Shown: piece after piece, positions 36,989 through 46,935 of the stretch | How positions within the stretch are numbered: position 1 is the stretch's first letter | Layout of the letters: every line of letters starts with the position of its first letter | Assembly: GCA_025936115.1 (NCBI GenBank) | Contig: JAICTZ010000002.1 | Location: forward strand, 1-64,000 | DNA from: Polyangiaceae bacterium | GTDB taxonomy: Bacteria > Myxococcota_A > Polyangia > Polyangiales > Polyangiaceae | Direction of reading: 5' to 3' | DNA length: 64,000 nucleotides | Program-made: the position numbers and the translations under genes | Notes under the pieces: generated by a model | Databases searched by the model: none | Told to the model about the DNA's origin: nothing | The model's input: only the letters and a program-made list of their open reading frames with translations

Positions 36989-39070
36989 ATGCTATACCGC
37001 CCAGGCTCCGCCTCCGGCGGTTCGGCCGTAATGACCACGAGCAAGAGCGAACCGGCGGCAGGAGCGCCGGCGCCGCAAGAAGGCGGCGCTCCGCCCGAAA
37101 CCAGCGCGCGGGACGTCCGAACTGCGCGCACGTCCGAGAGTGCCTCGCAGGAGCCGGCGAGCATCGACCCGAGGCGCAGCCGTGCACGCCACGACGAGCC
37201 GGAGAGCGCGAAGGACAACGACGACCTCGAGCCGACCGATGACGACGACGACGACGACGACGACGACCTCGAGCCGACCGATGACGATGACGACGACGAC
37301 GACCTCGAGCCGACCGATGACGACGACGACGACCTCGAGCCGACCGATGACGACGATGCAGTCGAGCTGACCGACGACGACACCGAACGTCGTGAAGCCA
37401 CGAACCCGCGCGTTCCGCGCCGCCCCGCGCCCAAGCCGTGGGGGCACCTCGCGCCGCCCACGTTGCGCTTCGTCGCCGCCATCCTGCTGCTCGACACGAT
37501 GGTGAACCTCCGCTTTCCGCTGGAAGAACCAGCGTTTTGGTACCTGGTTCCCTCGACGGACATCGCCATCATCCTGCTCAACTTCGCGCTGATGGGCCTC
37601 TTGAACGGGGCGATCCCGCGCGGGGTTCGGTGGCTCATCGTCGCGTGGCTCTTTCTCGTGCGCCTCTTGCGCCTCGGCGACGGCATCAAAGGCCTCTACT
37701 TCGAGCAGCGCTTCAACGCGTACAGCGACCTCGGTTTGATCCCCGACGGCCTACGCTTCCTGCACTCCACACGGCCGATTTGGGAAATCGTTCTCGGCAG
37801 CGCGGTCGCGCTCGCGTTGCTCGCGGGCCTTGCATTCGCGTGCAATCGCGCGCTCCTCGAAGTCGAGGACTACCTGCGCGACCGGCGCCAATTGCTCGTC
37901 GCCGGCGGCTTGTTCGCGATCACGTACGTCTCGGTCGCCGCTACCGATCATGGCGTGAAGTTCGACGAGTTTTATTCGGACGGCCTGGCAGCGAGCGCGA
38001 TGTCGCGAGTCGAGGAAGAAGTCTCGTTCGTTTGGAACGTGAAGAGTCGGCGTGCCGGTTACGGAACGCTGATCACGGAAACCGAAGCGATGCTCGACGG
38101 CCTGCCGAGCGACCTCGCGAAACTCCACGGCGCGAACGTCTACCTGATCCTCGTCGAATCCTACGGCCGGACCATGTTCGAGCTACCGGAGCACGTGCAA
38201 GCGTCGAAAGCGACGTACGACACGTTCGAAAAGGAGCTCGGTGACGCGGGCTTTACGCTGGCGAGCGGCATCGTCAACTCCACGACCTACGGCGGCCAGT
38301 CCTGGCTCGCGCACGCAACGCTCGACACCGGCATTCCCGTCCGCAGCCAGCTCGAATTCGAGATTGTCTCCGCCAGACAACCCAAATCGATCGCGACCTT
38401 TTTCCGACGCGCAGGCTATCGCACCGTGCTCGCGCAACCGAACACGATGCGCCCCATCACGGGCAAGACCTTTTACGACTTCGACGCCCAATACCTGAAC
38501 AAGGACTTCGGTTACCGCGGCCCGGACTACGCCTGGGCCACGATGCCCGATCAGTACGTGCTCGACTTCCTGCGCCGGCGCGAGGTCGAGCCCGCCAAGG
38601 GCCCGCTCTTCCTTCAGTACGTTTTGGTTTCGAGTCACGCGCCGTGGTCGCGGCTGCCGCGGCCGCTCGACGACTGGAGCAAGCTCGGAGACGGCTCGAT
38701 TTTCAAAGACGAGCCGGTGGAGGAATTTCCCATCGAATGGCCGCATTTCGAGCACGCCACGGCGGCGTACGGCAAATCGATCCTGTATGACCTCGACGTC
38801 ATCCGGCGCTACCTCCTGGATTACGTCAAGGACGGCTCGCTCGTGATCATCCTCGGCGATCATCAGCCCGTGGCGGAAGTAAACGGCGACACGGCGGAAC
38901 GCGGCGTGCCCGTGCACGTGCTCAGCCGCAACCCCGAGCTCGTGCGACCGCTGCTCGTGCGCGGCTATCGGCCGGGAGTACGCCCGAACCTCCGCAACTT
39001 CGCGCTCGGGCTCGAGACGCTGCTGCCGAACCTGCTCGTGGACTATTCGAGCGAGCGCAAGCCGAATTAG
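36989..39070 (+). CDS. LTA-synthase-like membrane sulfatase/phosphoglycerol transferase with acidic N-terminus
   Basis: 693 residues from the ATG at 36989, which has GGGAG seven bases upstream; ATG 37031 (MTTSKSEP) is an alternative. A disordered N-terminus contains LEPT-Dn repeats. Five transmembrane helices follow (LRFVAAILLLDTMV, IAIILLNFALMGLL, WLIVAWLFLVRLL, IVLGSAVALALLAGLAFA, LLVAGGLFAITYVSVAA), then an extracytoplasmic alkaline-phosphatase-fold domain: NVYLILVESYGRTMF, the nucleophile region YGGQSWLAHATLDTG, SSHAPWSRLP and the metal ligands LGDHQP. The fold transfers phosphoglycerol or phosphoethanolamine groups or cleaves sulfate esters; the acceptor is unknown. Confidence 0.85.
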   Translation: MLYRPGSASGGSAVMTTSKSEPAAGAPAPQEGGAPPETSARDVRTARTSESASQEPASIDPRRSRARHDEPESAKDNDDLEPTDDDDDDDDDDLEPTDDDDDDDDLEPTDDDDDDLEPTDDDDAVELTDDDTERREATNPRVPRRPAPKPWGHLAPPTLRFVAAILLLDTMVNLRFPLEEPAFWYLVPSTDIAIILLNFALMGLLNGAIPRGVRWLIVAWLFLVRLLRLGDGIKGLYFEQRFNAYSDLGLIPDGLRFLHSTRPIWEIVLGSAVALALLAGLAFACNRALLEVEDYLRDRRQLLVAGGLFAITYVSVAATDHGVKFDEFYSDGLAASAMSRVEEEVSFVWNVKSRRAGYGTLITETEAMLDGLPSDLAKLHGANVYLILVESYGRTMFELPEHVQASKATYDTFEKELGDAGFTLASGIVNSTTYGGQSWLAHATLDTGIPVRSQLEFEIVSARQPKSIATFFRRAGYRTVLAQPNTMRPITGKTFYDFDAQYLNKDFGYRGPDYAWATMPDQYVLDFLRRREVEPAKGPLFLQYVLVSSHAPWSRLPRPLDDWSKLGDGSIFKDEPVEEFPIEWPHFEHATAAYGKSILYDLDVIRRYLLDYVKDGSLVIILGDHQPVAEVNGDTAERGVPVHVLSRNPELVRPLLVRGYRPGVRPNLRNFALGLETLLPNLLVDYSSERKPN
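37223..37360 (+). repeat. In-frame Asp-run repeats (LEPT-Dn staircase)
   Basis: Four coding units begin GACCTCGAGCCGACCGAT at 37223, 37265, 37301 and 37331. They encode LEPT followed by 10, 8, 6 and 4 Asp, so unit lengths fall 42, 36, 30 bp before the last. The tract lies before the first membrane helix of the sulfatase-like protein, thus on the cytoplasmic side if the N-terminus is inside. Confidence 0.92.
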
Positions 39071-39127
39071 TGCGCGCTCATCCGTGCTGAGGCACCGGCG
39101 GTCCGCTCGAAAGCGAAACCTCGTGCG

Positions 39128-40708
39128 CTAGCGCGCCGCGTCCCGCAAGAGCTCGAGTCCCGGCACGAGCAGGCGCTGCATTTCGCGCGGCTCGAACTTG
39201 GTGAGACCACCGGAGTAGGTGCGGCCGCCGGAGAGTGACGCATTCATGTTCAGGTAGCGGGCGACCGCCTCGAGCACCGCCTCGTCGAGCGGCTCGCGCG
39301 GGTAAAGACCGTGGGCGATGTTCAGGTGCCGCGCGCCCCGCGGATTCCGGACGAAAGCCGGTGGCCGGCGCGCCATGTACGTCGCGAGCAGGGGCGCGGG
39401 CGGGTGCAAGCCCACGGACCACCACGCCTTGCGGTGCTGCGCGATGAAACCGAGATGCACGCCGCGACTGCGAGCGGCGCCCAAGAACGCTTCGACACGC
39501 CGCCGTTCGCTCGCGCTGAGCACGTCGAGATCGGCCGGCAAGTCGATCACGCGGCGCAAGCCGCCGAGCTCCGAGAGCACGGGGCCGGCCGCAAAGAGCT
39601 CTTTTGCTCGCGTGACGGCGGGGAACCGCACGCGCTCCGGGAGATTCGCCAATTCGCGCTCGACCCACGTCGCGTTGTCACCCGTGACTTGCCCGCGATG
39701 CACTGCGAAGAGCTCCCCGAGCTCGACGTGGCCCGCCGGGCGCGCCGAGGCAGGACGGGTGAGCGTCGTCCAGCGGCTGGAGTTTTCGAAGCGCGCGCGC
39801 GGCACGGCGCGTCCGCCCGTGAGGCGACCGAGCTCGCCGCTGTCGGCGACCGTCCCGAAGCGCAACGTTTGCGGGCGCTCGCCCACGCAGAAACACGCGA
39901 TGACTGCCGTCGTGTCCGCGTCGACGAACGGCCGCGCGCGCGGCTCGACGAGAAACAGCGCGCTTCCACCGAGTCGCTCGAGAAACAGCGAGCGCACGAG
40001 CGCTCCGTAATTCACGTCGAGCCACTCGGCGGCCGTGACGAACGCCCCGAAATCGCCGGGGCGCGCGTGACGACTGGTCGCCAAGAAGAAGTGCGCATGC
40101 AGCCCCGCGAGCGCGCTCGCCCCGAGCCCGGCGACGCGCGCCGCCGCGACGAACCAAGCCTTGTCCCGCGGCGAAAGCGCGTGGTGCCGCACGTAGGGCG
40201 GGTTGCCGAGAAACAGCGTCCGTGCGCCGAGCTCCGCGAGCCGCATGCGCCGGAAGTCCCCGAGCACGACACGCGCGCGCGACCCCGCGCCGTGCACCGC
40301 GAGCCCGGCCCGCACGAGCAAGCACGCGAACGGATCGACATCGACCCCGACGAGCTCGGCCTGTGGAAAGGCGCGCGCCGCCGCGAGCAAGAAGCGGCCC
40401 GAGCCCACGCCCGGATCGACGACGCGCGAGGCCGGGCGCTCGGCGGCCCAAGCCGTCATGGCTTCGACCATGACGCGCGGTGTGTACACGGCCCCGCGCG
40501 CGCGCCGTTCGCTCGCCGTACGCAGCGCACACAGCGCTTCGCCGAGCGGATCGTCGCCCGCTCGGAGCCGCTCTCGCGTCTCGCGCAGGAGCGGCCGCGC
40601 TACGGGCGAAGCACGCGCGAGCAACCTCCGCTCCGGCGCGGAAAGCGTGCCGACCGTGTCCGCTCCGAGCGCGAGCGCGAGGCCGAGGAGCTCCGCTTCG
40701 CTACGCAC
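39128..40708 (-). CDS. N6-adenine DNA methyltransferase, Eco57I/TaqI-like, no partner nuclease
   Basis: 526 residues with a GTG start 5 bp after the HD-GYP stop. SAM-binding motif VVDPGVGSGRFLLAAAR (about 96-112), acidic GVDVDPFA, and catalytic LGNPPYVRHH (NPPY at 159-162) define a gamma-type N6-adenine methylase. The C-terminal 250 residues (LGELFAVHRGQVTGDNATWV, HRKAWWSVGLHPPAPLLATYMARRPPAFVRN, YLNMNASLSGGRTYSGGLTKFEPREM) are like the TaqI specificity domain. No restriction endonuclease gene is adjacent, so it looks like an orphan, possibly regulatory methylase or a remnant of a lost system. Confidence 0.87.
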   Translation of the reverse strand: MRSEAELLGLALALGADTVGTLSAPERRLLARASPVARPLLRETRERLRAGDDPLGEALCALRTASERRARGAVYTPRVMVEAMTAWAAERPASRVVDPGVGSGRFLLAAARAFPQAELVGVDVDPFACLLVRAGLAVHGAGSRARVVLGDFRRMRLAELGARTLFLGNPPYVRHHALSPRDKAWFVAAARVAGLGASALAGLHAHFFLATSRHARPGDFGAFVTAAEWLDVNYGALVRSLFLERLGGSALFLVEPRARPFVDADTTAVIACFCVGERPQTLRFGTVADSGELGRLTGGRAVPRARFENSSRWTTLTRPASARPAGHVELGELFAVHRGQVTGDNATWVERELANLPERVRFPAVTRAKELFAAGPVLSELGGLRRVIDLPADLDVLSASERRRVEAFLGAARSRGVHLGFIAQHRKAWWSVGLHPPAPLLATYMARRPPAFVRNPRGARHLNIAHGLYPREPLDEAVLEAVARYLNMNASLSGGRTYSGGLTKFEPREMQRLLVPGLELLRDAAR

Positions 40709-40713
40709 GCGCC

Positions 40714-42695
40714 CTAACCCGACATGACGGGTTCCCACACCCGTGCTTCGCCGAAAATGCGCACGAGCTCGCCGTCGATGTGCCCGTCCTTCACCTCGAG
40801 CGACAGGATGTGCAGCGCTCTGTCGACGGGCACAGCGCGTTTGTACGGCCGATCGCTGGCCGTGAGGGCGTCGAAGATGTCGCTGATGCTCATGAGCTTC
40901 GATTGCAGCGGGATCTCTTCGGCGCGCAGCCGATTCGGGTAACCGGTGCCGTTCAGCCGCTCGTGGTGCGAGCCGGCGATCGTGGCCACGCGCGAGAACG
41001 TCTTGCCCCAGGGGATCTGCGAGAGGAAGCGGTAGGTGTGCGCGACATGACTGCGGATTTCGTCGAATTCCTCGGTCGTGAGCGAGCCGCGCATGACGCT
41101 GAGCGACTGCACCTCGCGCGCCGAGAGCAGCGTCGAAACCTCGCCGTTCATGCGCGTGTACGCCTGCCGGCCGAGCTCCTCGATGCGTTGAAAGTCCCCG
41201 GCGGCGAGCACCGTCGGCTCGTTCGCGTGCTCGACGACCTGCCACGCTTCCTCGAGCTCGCCGCGTCGTTCCAGGAGCTCTCGATCGAGCGCGGCGAGCT
41301 CGCTCTCGCCGGCGCCACGCACGGCGGCGCGCAGCTTCCGACCGAGCACGTCGGCCTCGAGCGTGCGCACGACGAAGTCGAAGCGCTGCCGAATGAGCTC
41401 GACGTCGTGGGGGTAGAGCTTCTTCGCCTTGACGAGCACGTGCTCGCGCACGCCGATTTTGCCGAAGTCGTGCAGGAGCGACGCGTACTCGAGCTCGCGC
41501 AGGTCCTCGCGCGTCCAGGCGACGGCGCGATAAGGGCCGCTGTCGGAGCGTTCGACGGCGCGCGCCAGGTTCAGCGTGAGATCGGCGACGCGGCGCGAAT
41601 GGCCGCTCGTCGTCGGATCGCGCGCCTCGATCGCCTCGACGGACGCCCTCACGAAGCCCTCGAAAATCTTGCGAATTTCGTCGTAGAGCAGCGCGTTTTC
41701 GAGGGCGATGCCGGCTTGCGCGGCGACGGTCTTCACGAGCTCTTCGCTGCGCTCGTCGAACGGCACGACGTTCGAGCCGAAGTCCTCGCGCGAGAGGAGC
41801 TTGAGTTTCGGCTCGCGCTTCTTGTTCAAGAGCTGGAGCACGCCGATGACTTCACCCTTGCTCGAGACGAGCGGCGTCACGAGCATGCTCTGCGTGCGAT
41901 AGCCGACCTTCTCGTCGAACGAGCGATCGAAGCCGAACGGCGAACCCGTGGGCATCGCGTACACGTCGTCGAGGCGCAGCGTCTTTTGCTCGAGCGCCAC
42001 GTAACCGGCGATGCTGCGCGCGCTGATCGGCATCGTGAACTCGCGCGAATCGAAGGAGAGCGAATCGTTCTGGCTGAGCTTGAAGCGCAGCGTGCGGCGC
42101 GCCGGCGACGGGTCGTTGCCCTCGACGATGTACAGGCTGCCCGCGTCGGCTCCCGTCACGAAGCGCGCCTTTTCGAGGATCAAGCCGAGCAGGCGGTCGA
42201 TTTCGCGCTCGGTCGTGAGCGCGCGCGCAATCTCGATCAGCTCGCCGAGCTCGTAACGGTAGCGATTCAGCCATTTGCCGCGGCTCTCGCTGCGCGCCTT
42301 CAACTCCATCAACTCGAACGCTTGATGGAGCGCTACGACGAGCTCCTCGATGCGGGGCTCCGGCGACACGAGCGCGCACACGCCGACGTTCAACGCACGC
42401 TCGAGGTCGGCGTCCTGCGGTCGACCGAGCAGCACGAGCCGCGCCAGCGTGGACGCGAGGGCCTCGCTCCAAGGCGCGAAAAGCTCGCGCGCGTGGTCCC
42501 ACACCTTGGCGGGCGCGAGCAACACCACGAAGCCCTGGCGCCGCACGAGCACGAGCAGCGGGTGCGGGCGCAGCACGATGTCGCCCGGCGCGAGCGGCCG
42601 CAGCTCGAGCGCGCGCGCGACCTCTTCGAGCACGTCGAGCTCGGCTTGGGCGCGCGGGCTGAGCTCCCGGAGCCCCGCCGGCTCGCCCAGCGCCG

Positions 42696-42699
<4 letters not shown>
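40714..42699 (-). CDS. GAF + HD-GYP cyclic-di-GMP phosphodiesterase with degenerate receiver-like N-terminus
   Basis: 661 residues. Residues 1-130 resemble a receiver fold (DIVLRPHPLLVLVRRQGFVVLLAPAKVW) without the phospho-acceptor set. A GAF domain follows (about 150-320: LIEIARALTTEREIDRLLGLILEKARFVTGADAGSLYIVE... VIGVLQLLNKK), then the HD-GYP domain with RDPTTSGHSRRVADL, LLHDFGKIGV and HHERLNGTGYPNRL. About 120 residues of helical insert separate the HD and GYP parts. All metal ligands seem present, so it should hydrolyse c-di-GMP in response to a ligand at the GAF domain. Its start overlaps the phoH stop by 4 bp. Confidence 0.88.
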
Positions 42700-43742
<1,043 letters not shown>

Positions 43743-43885
43743 CTCGTGGCGGGACCGTGCCCCGCAGACCTCAACGATAGTCCCGGGCGACCGTCTCCGC
43801 TACTCGCTCGGTCGTCGAAGCGGCCAGGCCGCCGGACGCCCGTTTGTTGGCCCTCGCGAGCGCGGCCCGATAACTCCCGTGTCCT

Positions 43886-45127
43886 ATGCGGCGCTGGAGC
43901 GGCCTCATCGGGTTCGGCACGGCCCTCGGGATCGTGCTCGCGCTCGTCCCTATCGTGCGCGGGAACATCGACGTGAACGAGCCGCTGCGCAAGTTGCAGC
44001 TGCGCGGCGCCCCCGCGGCTCCTGTCGCGCCGCCGTCACTCGACGGCCTCGATCTGCTGCGACTCGACGTGCGACCCACCAAGGTCACGACGCCGCTCTC
44101 GCAGGGCCGTCAGGCCGAGCTCACCCTCGATCCCGTCGTCCAGCGCTCCATCCATGCCGAGATGGAGGGCTACCGCATCCCGCGCGCCGGCGTCGTCTTG
44201 ATGGAGGTCAAGACCGGCAAACTCGTCGCCTACTCGAGCTACGTGGGCGAGGGTGAGAAGGTCGACGTCAACGTGCGCGCCGAGGCGCCCGCCGCGAGCG
44301 TCTTCAAGGTGATCACCGGGGCCGCGTTGATCGAAAAGGCGGGCCTCGGGGCCGAGACCGAGCAGTGCTACCACGGAGGCAAAAGTCGCATCTCCCCCGA
44401 GGAGCTCGAGGACAACCCGCGCCGCGACAAGTGGTGCGCGACGCTCGGCATCGCAATGGGCCGCAGCATCAACGTGGTCTTCGCGCGGCTCGCGCAGAAG
44501 CACATCACGCCTGAGGATTTGACCGCCGTGGGCGGGGCGTTCGGTTTCGGCGCGCCGATTCCGTTCGTGGTGCCGAACCAGGCGCCCGAGCTCAAAATGC
44601 CCACCGATCCCGTCGAGTTCGCGCGCGCATCGGCCGGTTTTTACCATTCGACGCTTTCGCCGCTTGCCGCCGTCGGCCTGGCACAGACGGTCGCGAACGG
44701 CGGCGTCACGCTCGAGCCGCGCATCGTCGCGTCCGTGGTCAAGGACCGTGAAGTTTTGTGGACGGACGATCGTCCGCCGCGCGCGCTCCGCCGCGCCATC
44801 AAGCCCGAGACGGCCGCCGAGCTCACACGCATGATGGTGCAGACCGTGGCCAACGGCTCCGCTTTCAAGAGTTTTCACGACGCGTCGGGGACGTCGTTTC
44901 TCGGCGAGGTGACGGTCGCCGGCAAGACGGGGACGCTCGGCGATCCCGACGGCAGCCGTCTGTACACGTGGTTCATCGGCTTCGCGCCGGTCGAGGCACC
45001 GGAAGTCGCCGTGAGCGCGCTCGTCGTGAACAATCCGAGCTGGCAGATCAAGGCGCCGCAGCTCGCGCGCGACGCCCTGCGCGCCTACTTCGCGCGCAAG
45101 GGTCGTAAGGGCGTCACTGCGCCGTAA
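43886..45127 (+). CDS. Monofunctional penicillin-binding transpeptidase
   Basis: 413 residues. An N-terminal signal-anchor (LIGFGTALGIVLALVPIV) leads to a D,D-transpeptidase domain with all three active-site motifs: SVFK (Ser138-Lys141), SIN (194-196) and KTG (347-349). There is no transglycosylase domain, and the short region before the transpeptidase lacks the full class B dimerisation domain, so it is a compact transpeptidase of the DacB/FtsI superfamily that cross-links peptidoglycan in the periplasm. It is followed by the sigma-54 activator gene in the same direction after 95 bp. Confidence 0.9.
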   Translation: MRRWSGLIGFGTALGIVLALVPIVRGNIDVNEPLRKLQLRGAPAAPVAPPSLDGLDLLRLDVRPTKVTTPLSQGRQAELTLDPVVQRSIHAEMEGYRIPRAGVVLMEVKTGKLVAYSSYVGEGEKVDVNVRAEAPAASVFKVITGAALIEKAGLGAETEQCYHGGKSRISPEELEDNPRRDKWCATLGIAMGRSINVVFARLAQKHITPEDLTAVGGAFGFGAPIPFVVPNQAPELKMPTDPVEFARASAGFYHSTLSPLAAVGLAQTVANGGVTLEPRIVASVVKDREVLWTDDRPPRALRRAIKPETAAELTRMMVQTVANGSAFKSFHDASGTSFLGEVTVAGKTGTLGDPDGSRLYTWFIGFAPVEAPEVAVSALVVNNPSWQIKAPQLARDALRAYFARKGRKGVTAP

Positions 45128-45222
45128 CGCGCGCGACCAAAACCCAAGCATATCCGCGGCCTCCCGCAAAGTTCGGGCATCTGTCTCGAGTTCGGGGTTA
45201 GGTTCTGGAGCTCCGAGGTCAT

Positions 45223-46797
45223 TTGGGCAGCCAAGCGGAGGATCCCGAAGGTACCGACGTAGGCGCGCAGAGTGAAGCGCGGCCGTCGAGCCGTCGTCCG
45301 CCCTCGCTCACGGAGTTCGACCACGTCAGGAAGGAGCGCGACCTCTACCGCGGCCTCCTGCGTCTCAATCTGGAAGGTGACCCGCACGCGTTCTTGCGCG
45401 ACGCGCTCGAGCTCATCGTCGGCGTGATGGGCGCGGCCCAAGGCTACCTCGAGCTCTTCGCGCCCGACGACGCCGACGTGCCGTGGCGCTACTCCTTCGG
45501 CTTCTCCGAGCGTCAAGCCGACGAAGTGCGCGAGCTCGTTTCGCGCGGCATCATCGCCGAAGCCGTCGCGTCCGAGCGCGTCGTGTTCACGCCGTCGGCG
45601 CTGCTCGACCCGCGCTTCCGCGATCGCGAGAGCGTGCGGCGCTCGCGCATCGACATCGTGCTGTGCGCGCCGATTGGACGCGATCCGCCGTGTGGTGTCG
45701 TCTACCTGCAGGGTGGTGCAGGGCTCGCCGCACCCGAGGCGAACGGCTGGCTCACGCAATTCGCCGAACACCTCGCGCCGCTGCGACAGCATTTGGTGCT
45801 CCGGAGGGAGAGCCAAGCCGGCAGCGAGCTCAATGCGCTCAGAAAGCGGCTCGGGGCGCAGACCTTTCAGGGCCGCAGCCCCGCGCTCTTCGGGCTCTTG
45901 CAGGAGATCGAACACCTCGCGCCGCTCGAGGTCGGCGTGCTGCTCACGGGTGAGACGGGCACCGGCAAGACCGAGATCGCGCGTTTGATCCACGCCAACA
46001 GCCCGCGCGCCTCGCACCCCTTCGTCGAGCTCAACTGCGCGGCGTTGCCGGACACCTTGATCGAAAACGAGCTCTTCGGTTCGATGGCGGGCGCGCATTC
46101 GACGGCGGCGCGCCGCACGGAAGGCAAAGTCGCCGCAGCCCAGGGCGGCACGCTCCTGCTCGACGAAATCGGCGACATGTCGCTGCCGGCGCAGGCCAAA
46201 CTGCTGCAGCTCCTGCAGGCGAAGGAGTACTACCCGCTCGGCGCGTCGCGGCCGACCAAAGCGGACGTGCGCGTGATTGCCGCGACGCACGTCGATTTGC
46301 AAACGGCCGTGCAGGAGCGGCGCTTCCGCGAGGATCTGCGCTACCGGCTCGAGGTCATGACGGTCCGCGTGCCGTCGCTCGTCGAGCGACCCGAGGACAA
46401 GGGCCTGCTCGCGACGTACTTCTGCGAGCGCGCGAGCAAGGCGCACAAGCTAGCGCGCATCGGCTTCTCGCCGGCCGCCATCCGCGCCGTGGAGAGCGCG
46501 GAGTGGCCCGGCAACGTGCGACAGCTCGCGAACGTCGTCGAATCGGCGACCATTCGCGCCGCCTCGCAGCGCGCCGCGCAGATCGAAGTGCACCACCTGT
46601 TCCCGAAGACGAACAGCGATGCACCCGCCGCCTCGCCGACGCGCACGTTCCAGGAAGAGACGCGTCGTTTCCAAGCCGACCTCGTCAAGCGCGTGCTCGA
46701 GACCAACAGCTGGAACGTGAGCGCAGCGGCTCGCGAGCTCGATCTGACGCGTGCCCACCTCTATAACCTGATCAACGCGTTCGGCTTGAAGCGCTGA
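45223..46797 (+). CDS. Sigma-54-dependent activator (GAF-AAA+-Fis HTH) with altered GAFTGA loop
   Basis: 524 residues with a TTG start and GAGG five bases upstream. A GAF sensory domain (about 48-195) is followed by AAA+ (about 215-440): Walker A GETGTGKT at 243-250, Walker B LLLDEIGD from 311, FREDLRYRL and the EWPGNVRQLAN region. The C-terminal Fis-type HTH is at about 480-524 (NSWNVSAAARELDLTRAHLYNLINAFGL). The sigma-54-contacting loop, GAFTGA in the family, reads GAHSTA (290-295). Such a change can weaken or alter contact with sigma-54. The gene lies upstream of two predicted sigma-54 promoters (46.9 and 47.8 kb), its most obvious targets. Confidence 0.9.
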   Translation: MGSQAEDPEGTDVGAQSEARPSSRRPPSLTEFDHVRKERDLYRGLLRLNLEGDPHAFLRDALELIVGVMGAAQGYLELFAPDDADVPWRYSFGFSERQADEVRELVSRGIIAEAVASERVVFTPSALLDPRFRDRESVRRSRIDIVLCAPIGRDPPCGVVYLQGGAGLAAPEANGWLTQFAEHLAPLRQHLVLRRESQAGSELNALRKRLGAQTFQGRSPALFGLLQEIEHLAPLEVGVLLTGETGTGKTEIARLIHANSPRASHPFVELNCAALPDTLIENELFGSMAGAHSTAARRTEGKVAAAQGGTLLLDEIGDMSLPAQAKLLQLLQAKEYYPLGASRPTKADVRVIAATHVDLQTAVQERRFREDLRYRLEVMTVRVPSLVERPEDKGLLATYFCERASKAHKLARIGFSPAAIRAVESAEWPGNVRQLANVVESATIRAASQRAAQIEVHHLFPKTNSDAPAASPTRTFQEETRRFQADLVKRVLETNSWNVSAAARELDLTRAHLYNLINAFGLKR

Positions 46798-46876
46798 CCG
46801 GCAGGCGAGGGCCCGGCGGCGACCGTCCAATGGAGTTGACGGTGTCCAGGCGATTGAGCAGAGCGAAGCACCAATT

Positions 46877-46892
46877 CGGCACGAAAATCGCT
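46877..46892 (+). promoter_or_regulatory. Possible sigma-54 (-24/-12) promoter of the tandem-HTH gene
   Basis: CGGCACGAAAATCGCT matches the consensus TGGCACG-N4-TTGCW except at the first base and one T of the -12 box; the critical GG and GC are present with the right 10-nt separation. It lies 44 bp before the ATG at 46936, giving a leader of about 30 nt. Confidence 0.4.
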
Positions 46893-46935
46893 GGTTCGGC
46901 GCTGGAACGGCCCTTGCTCAAGGGCTATCAACGCC

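Noticed and set aside
36808..37689. N-terminal extension of the Pro/Ala-rich protein, with Ser-rich runs
   Set aside because: The Ser runs are the complement of the GAC repeats of the sulfatase gene on the other strand; the protein more sensibly starts at 36807.
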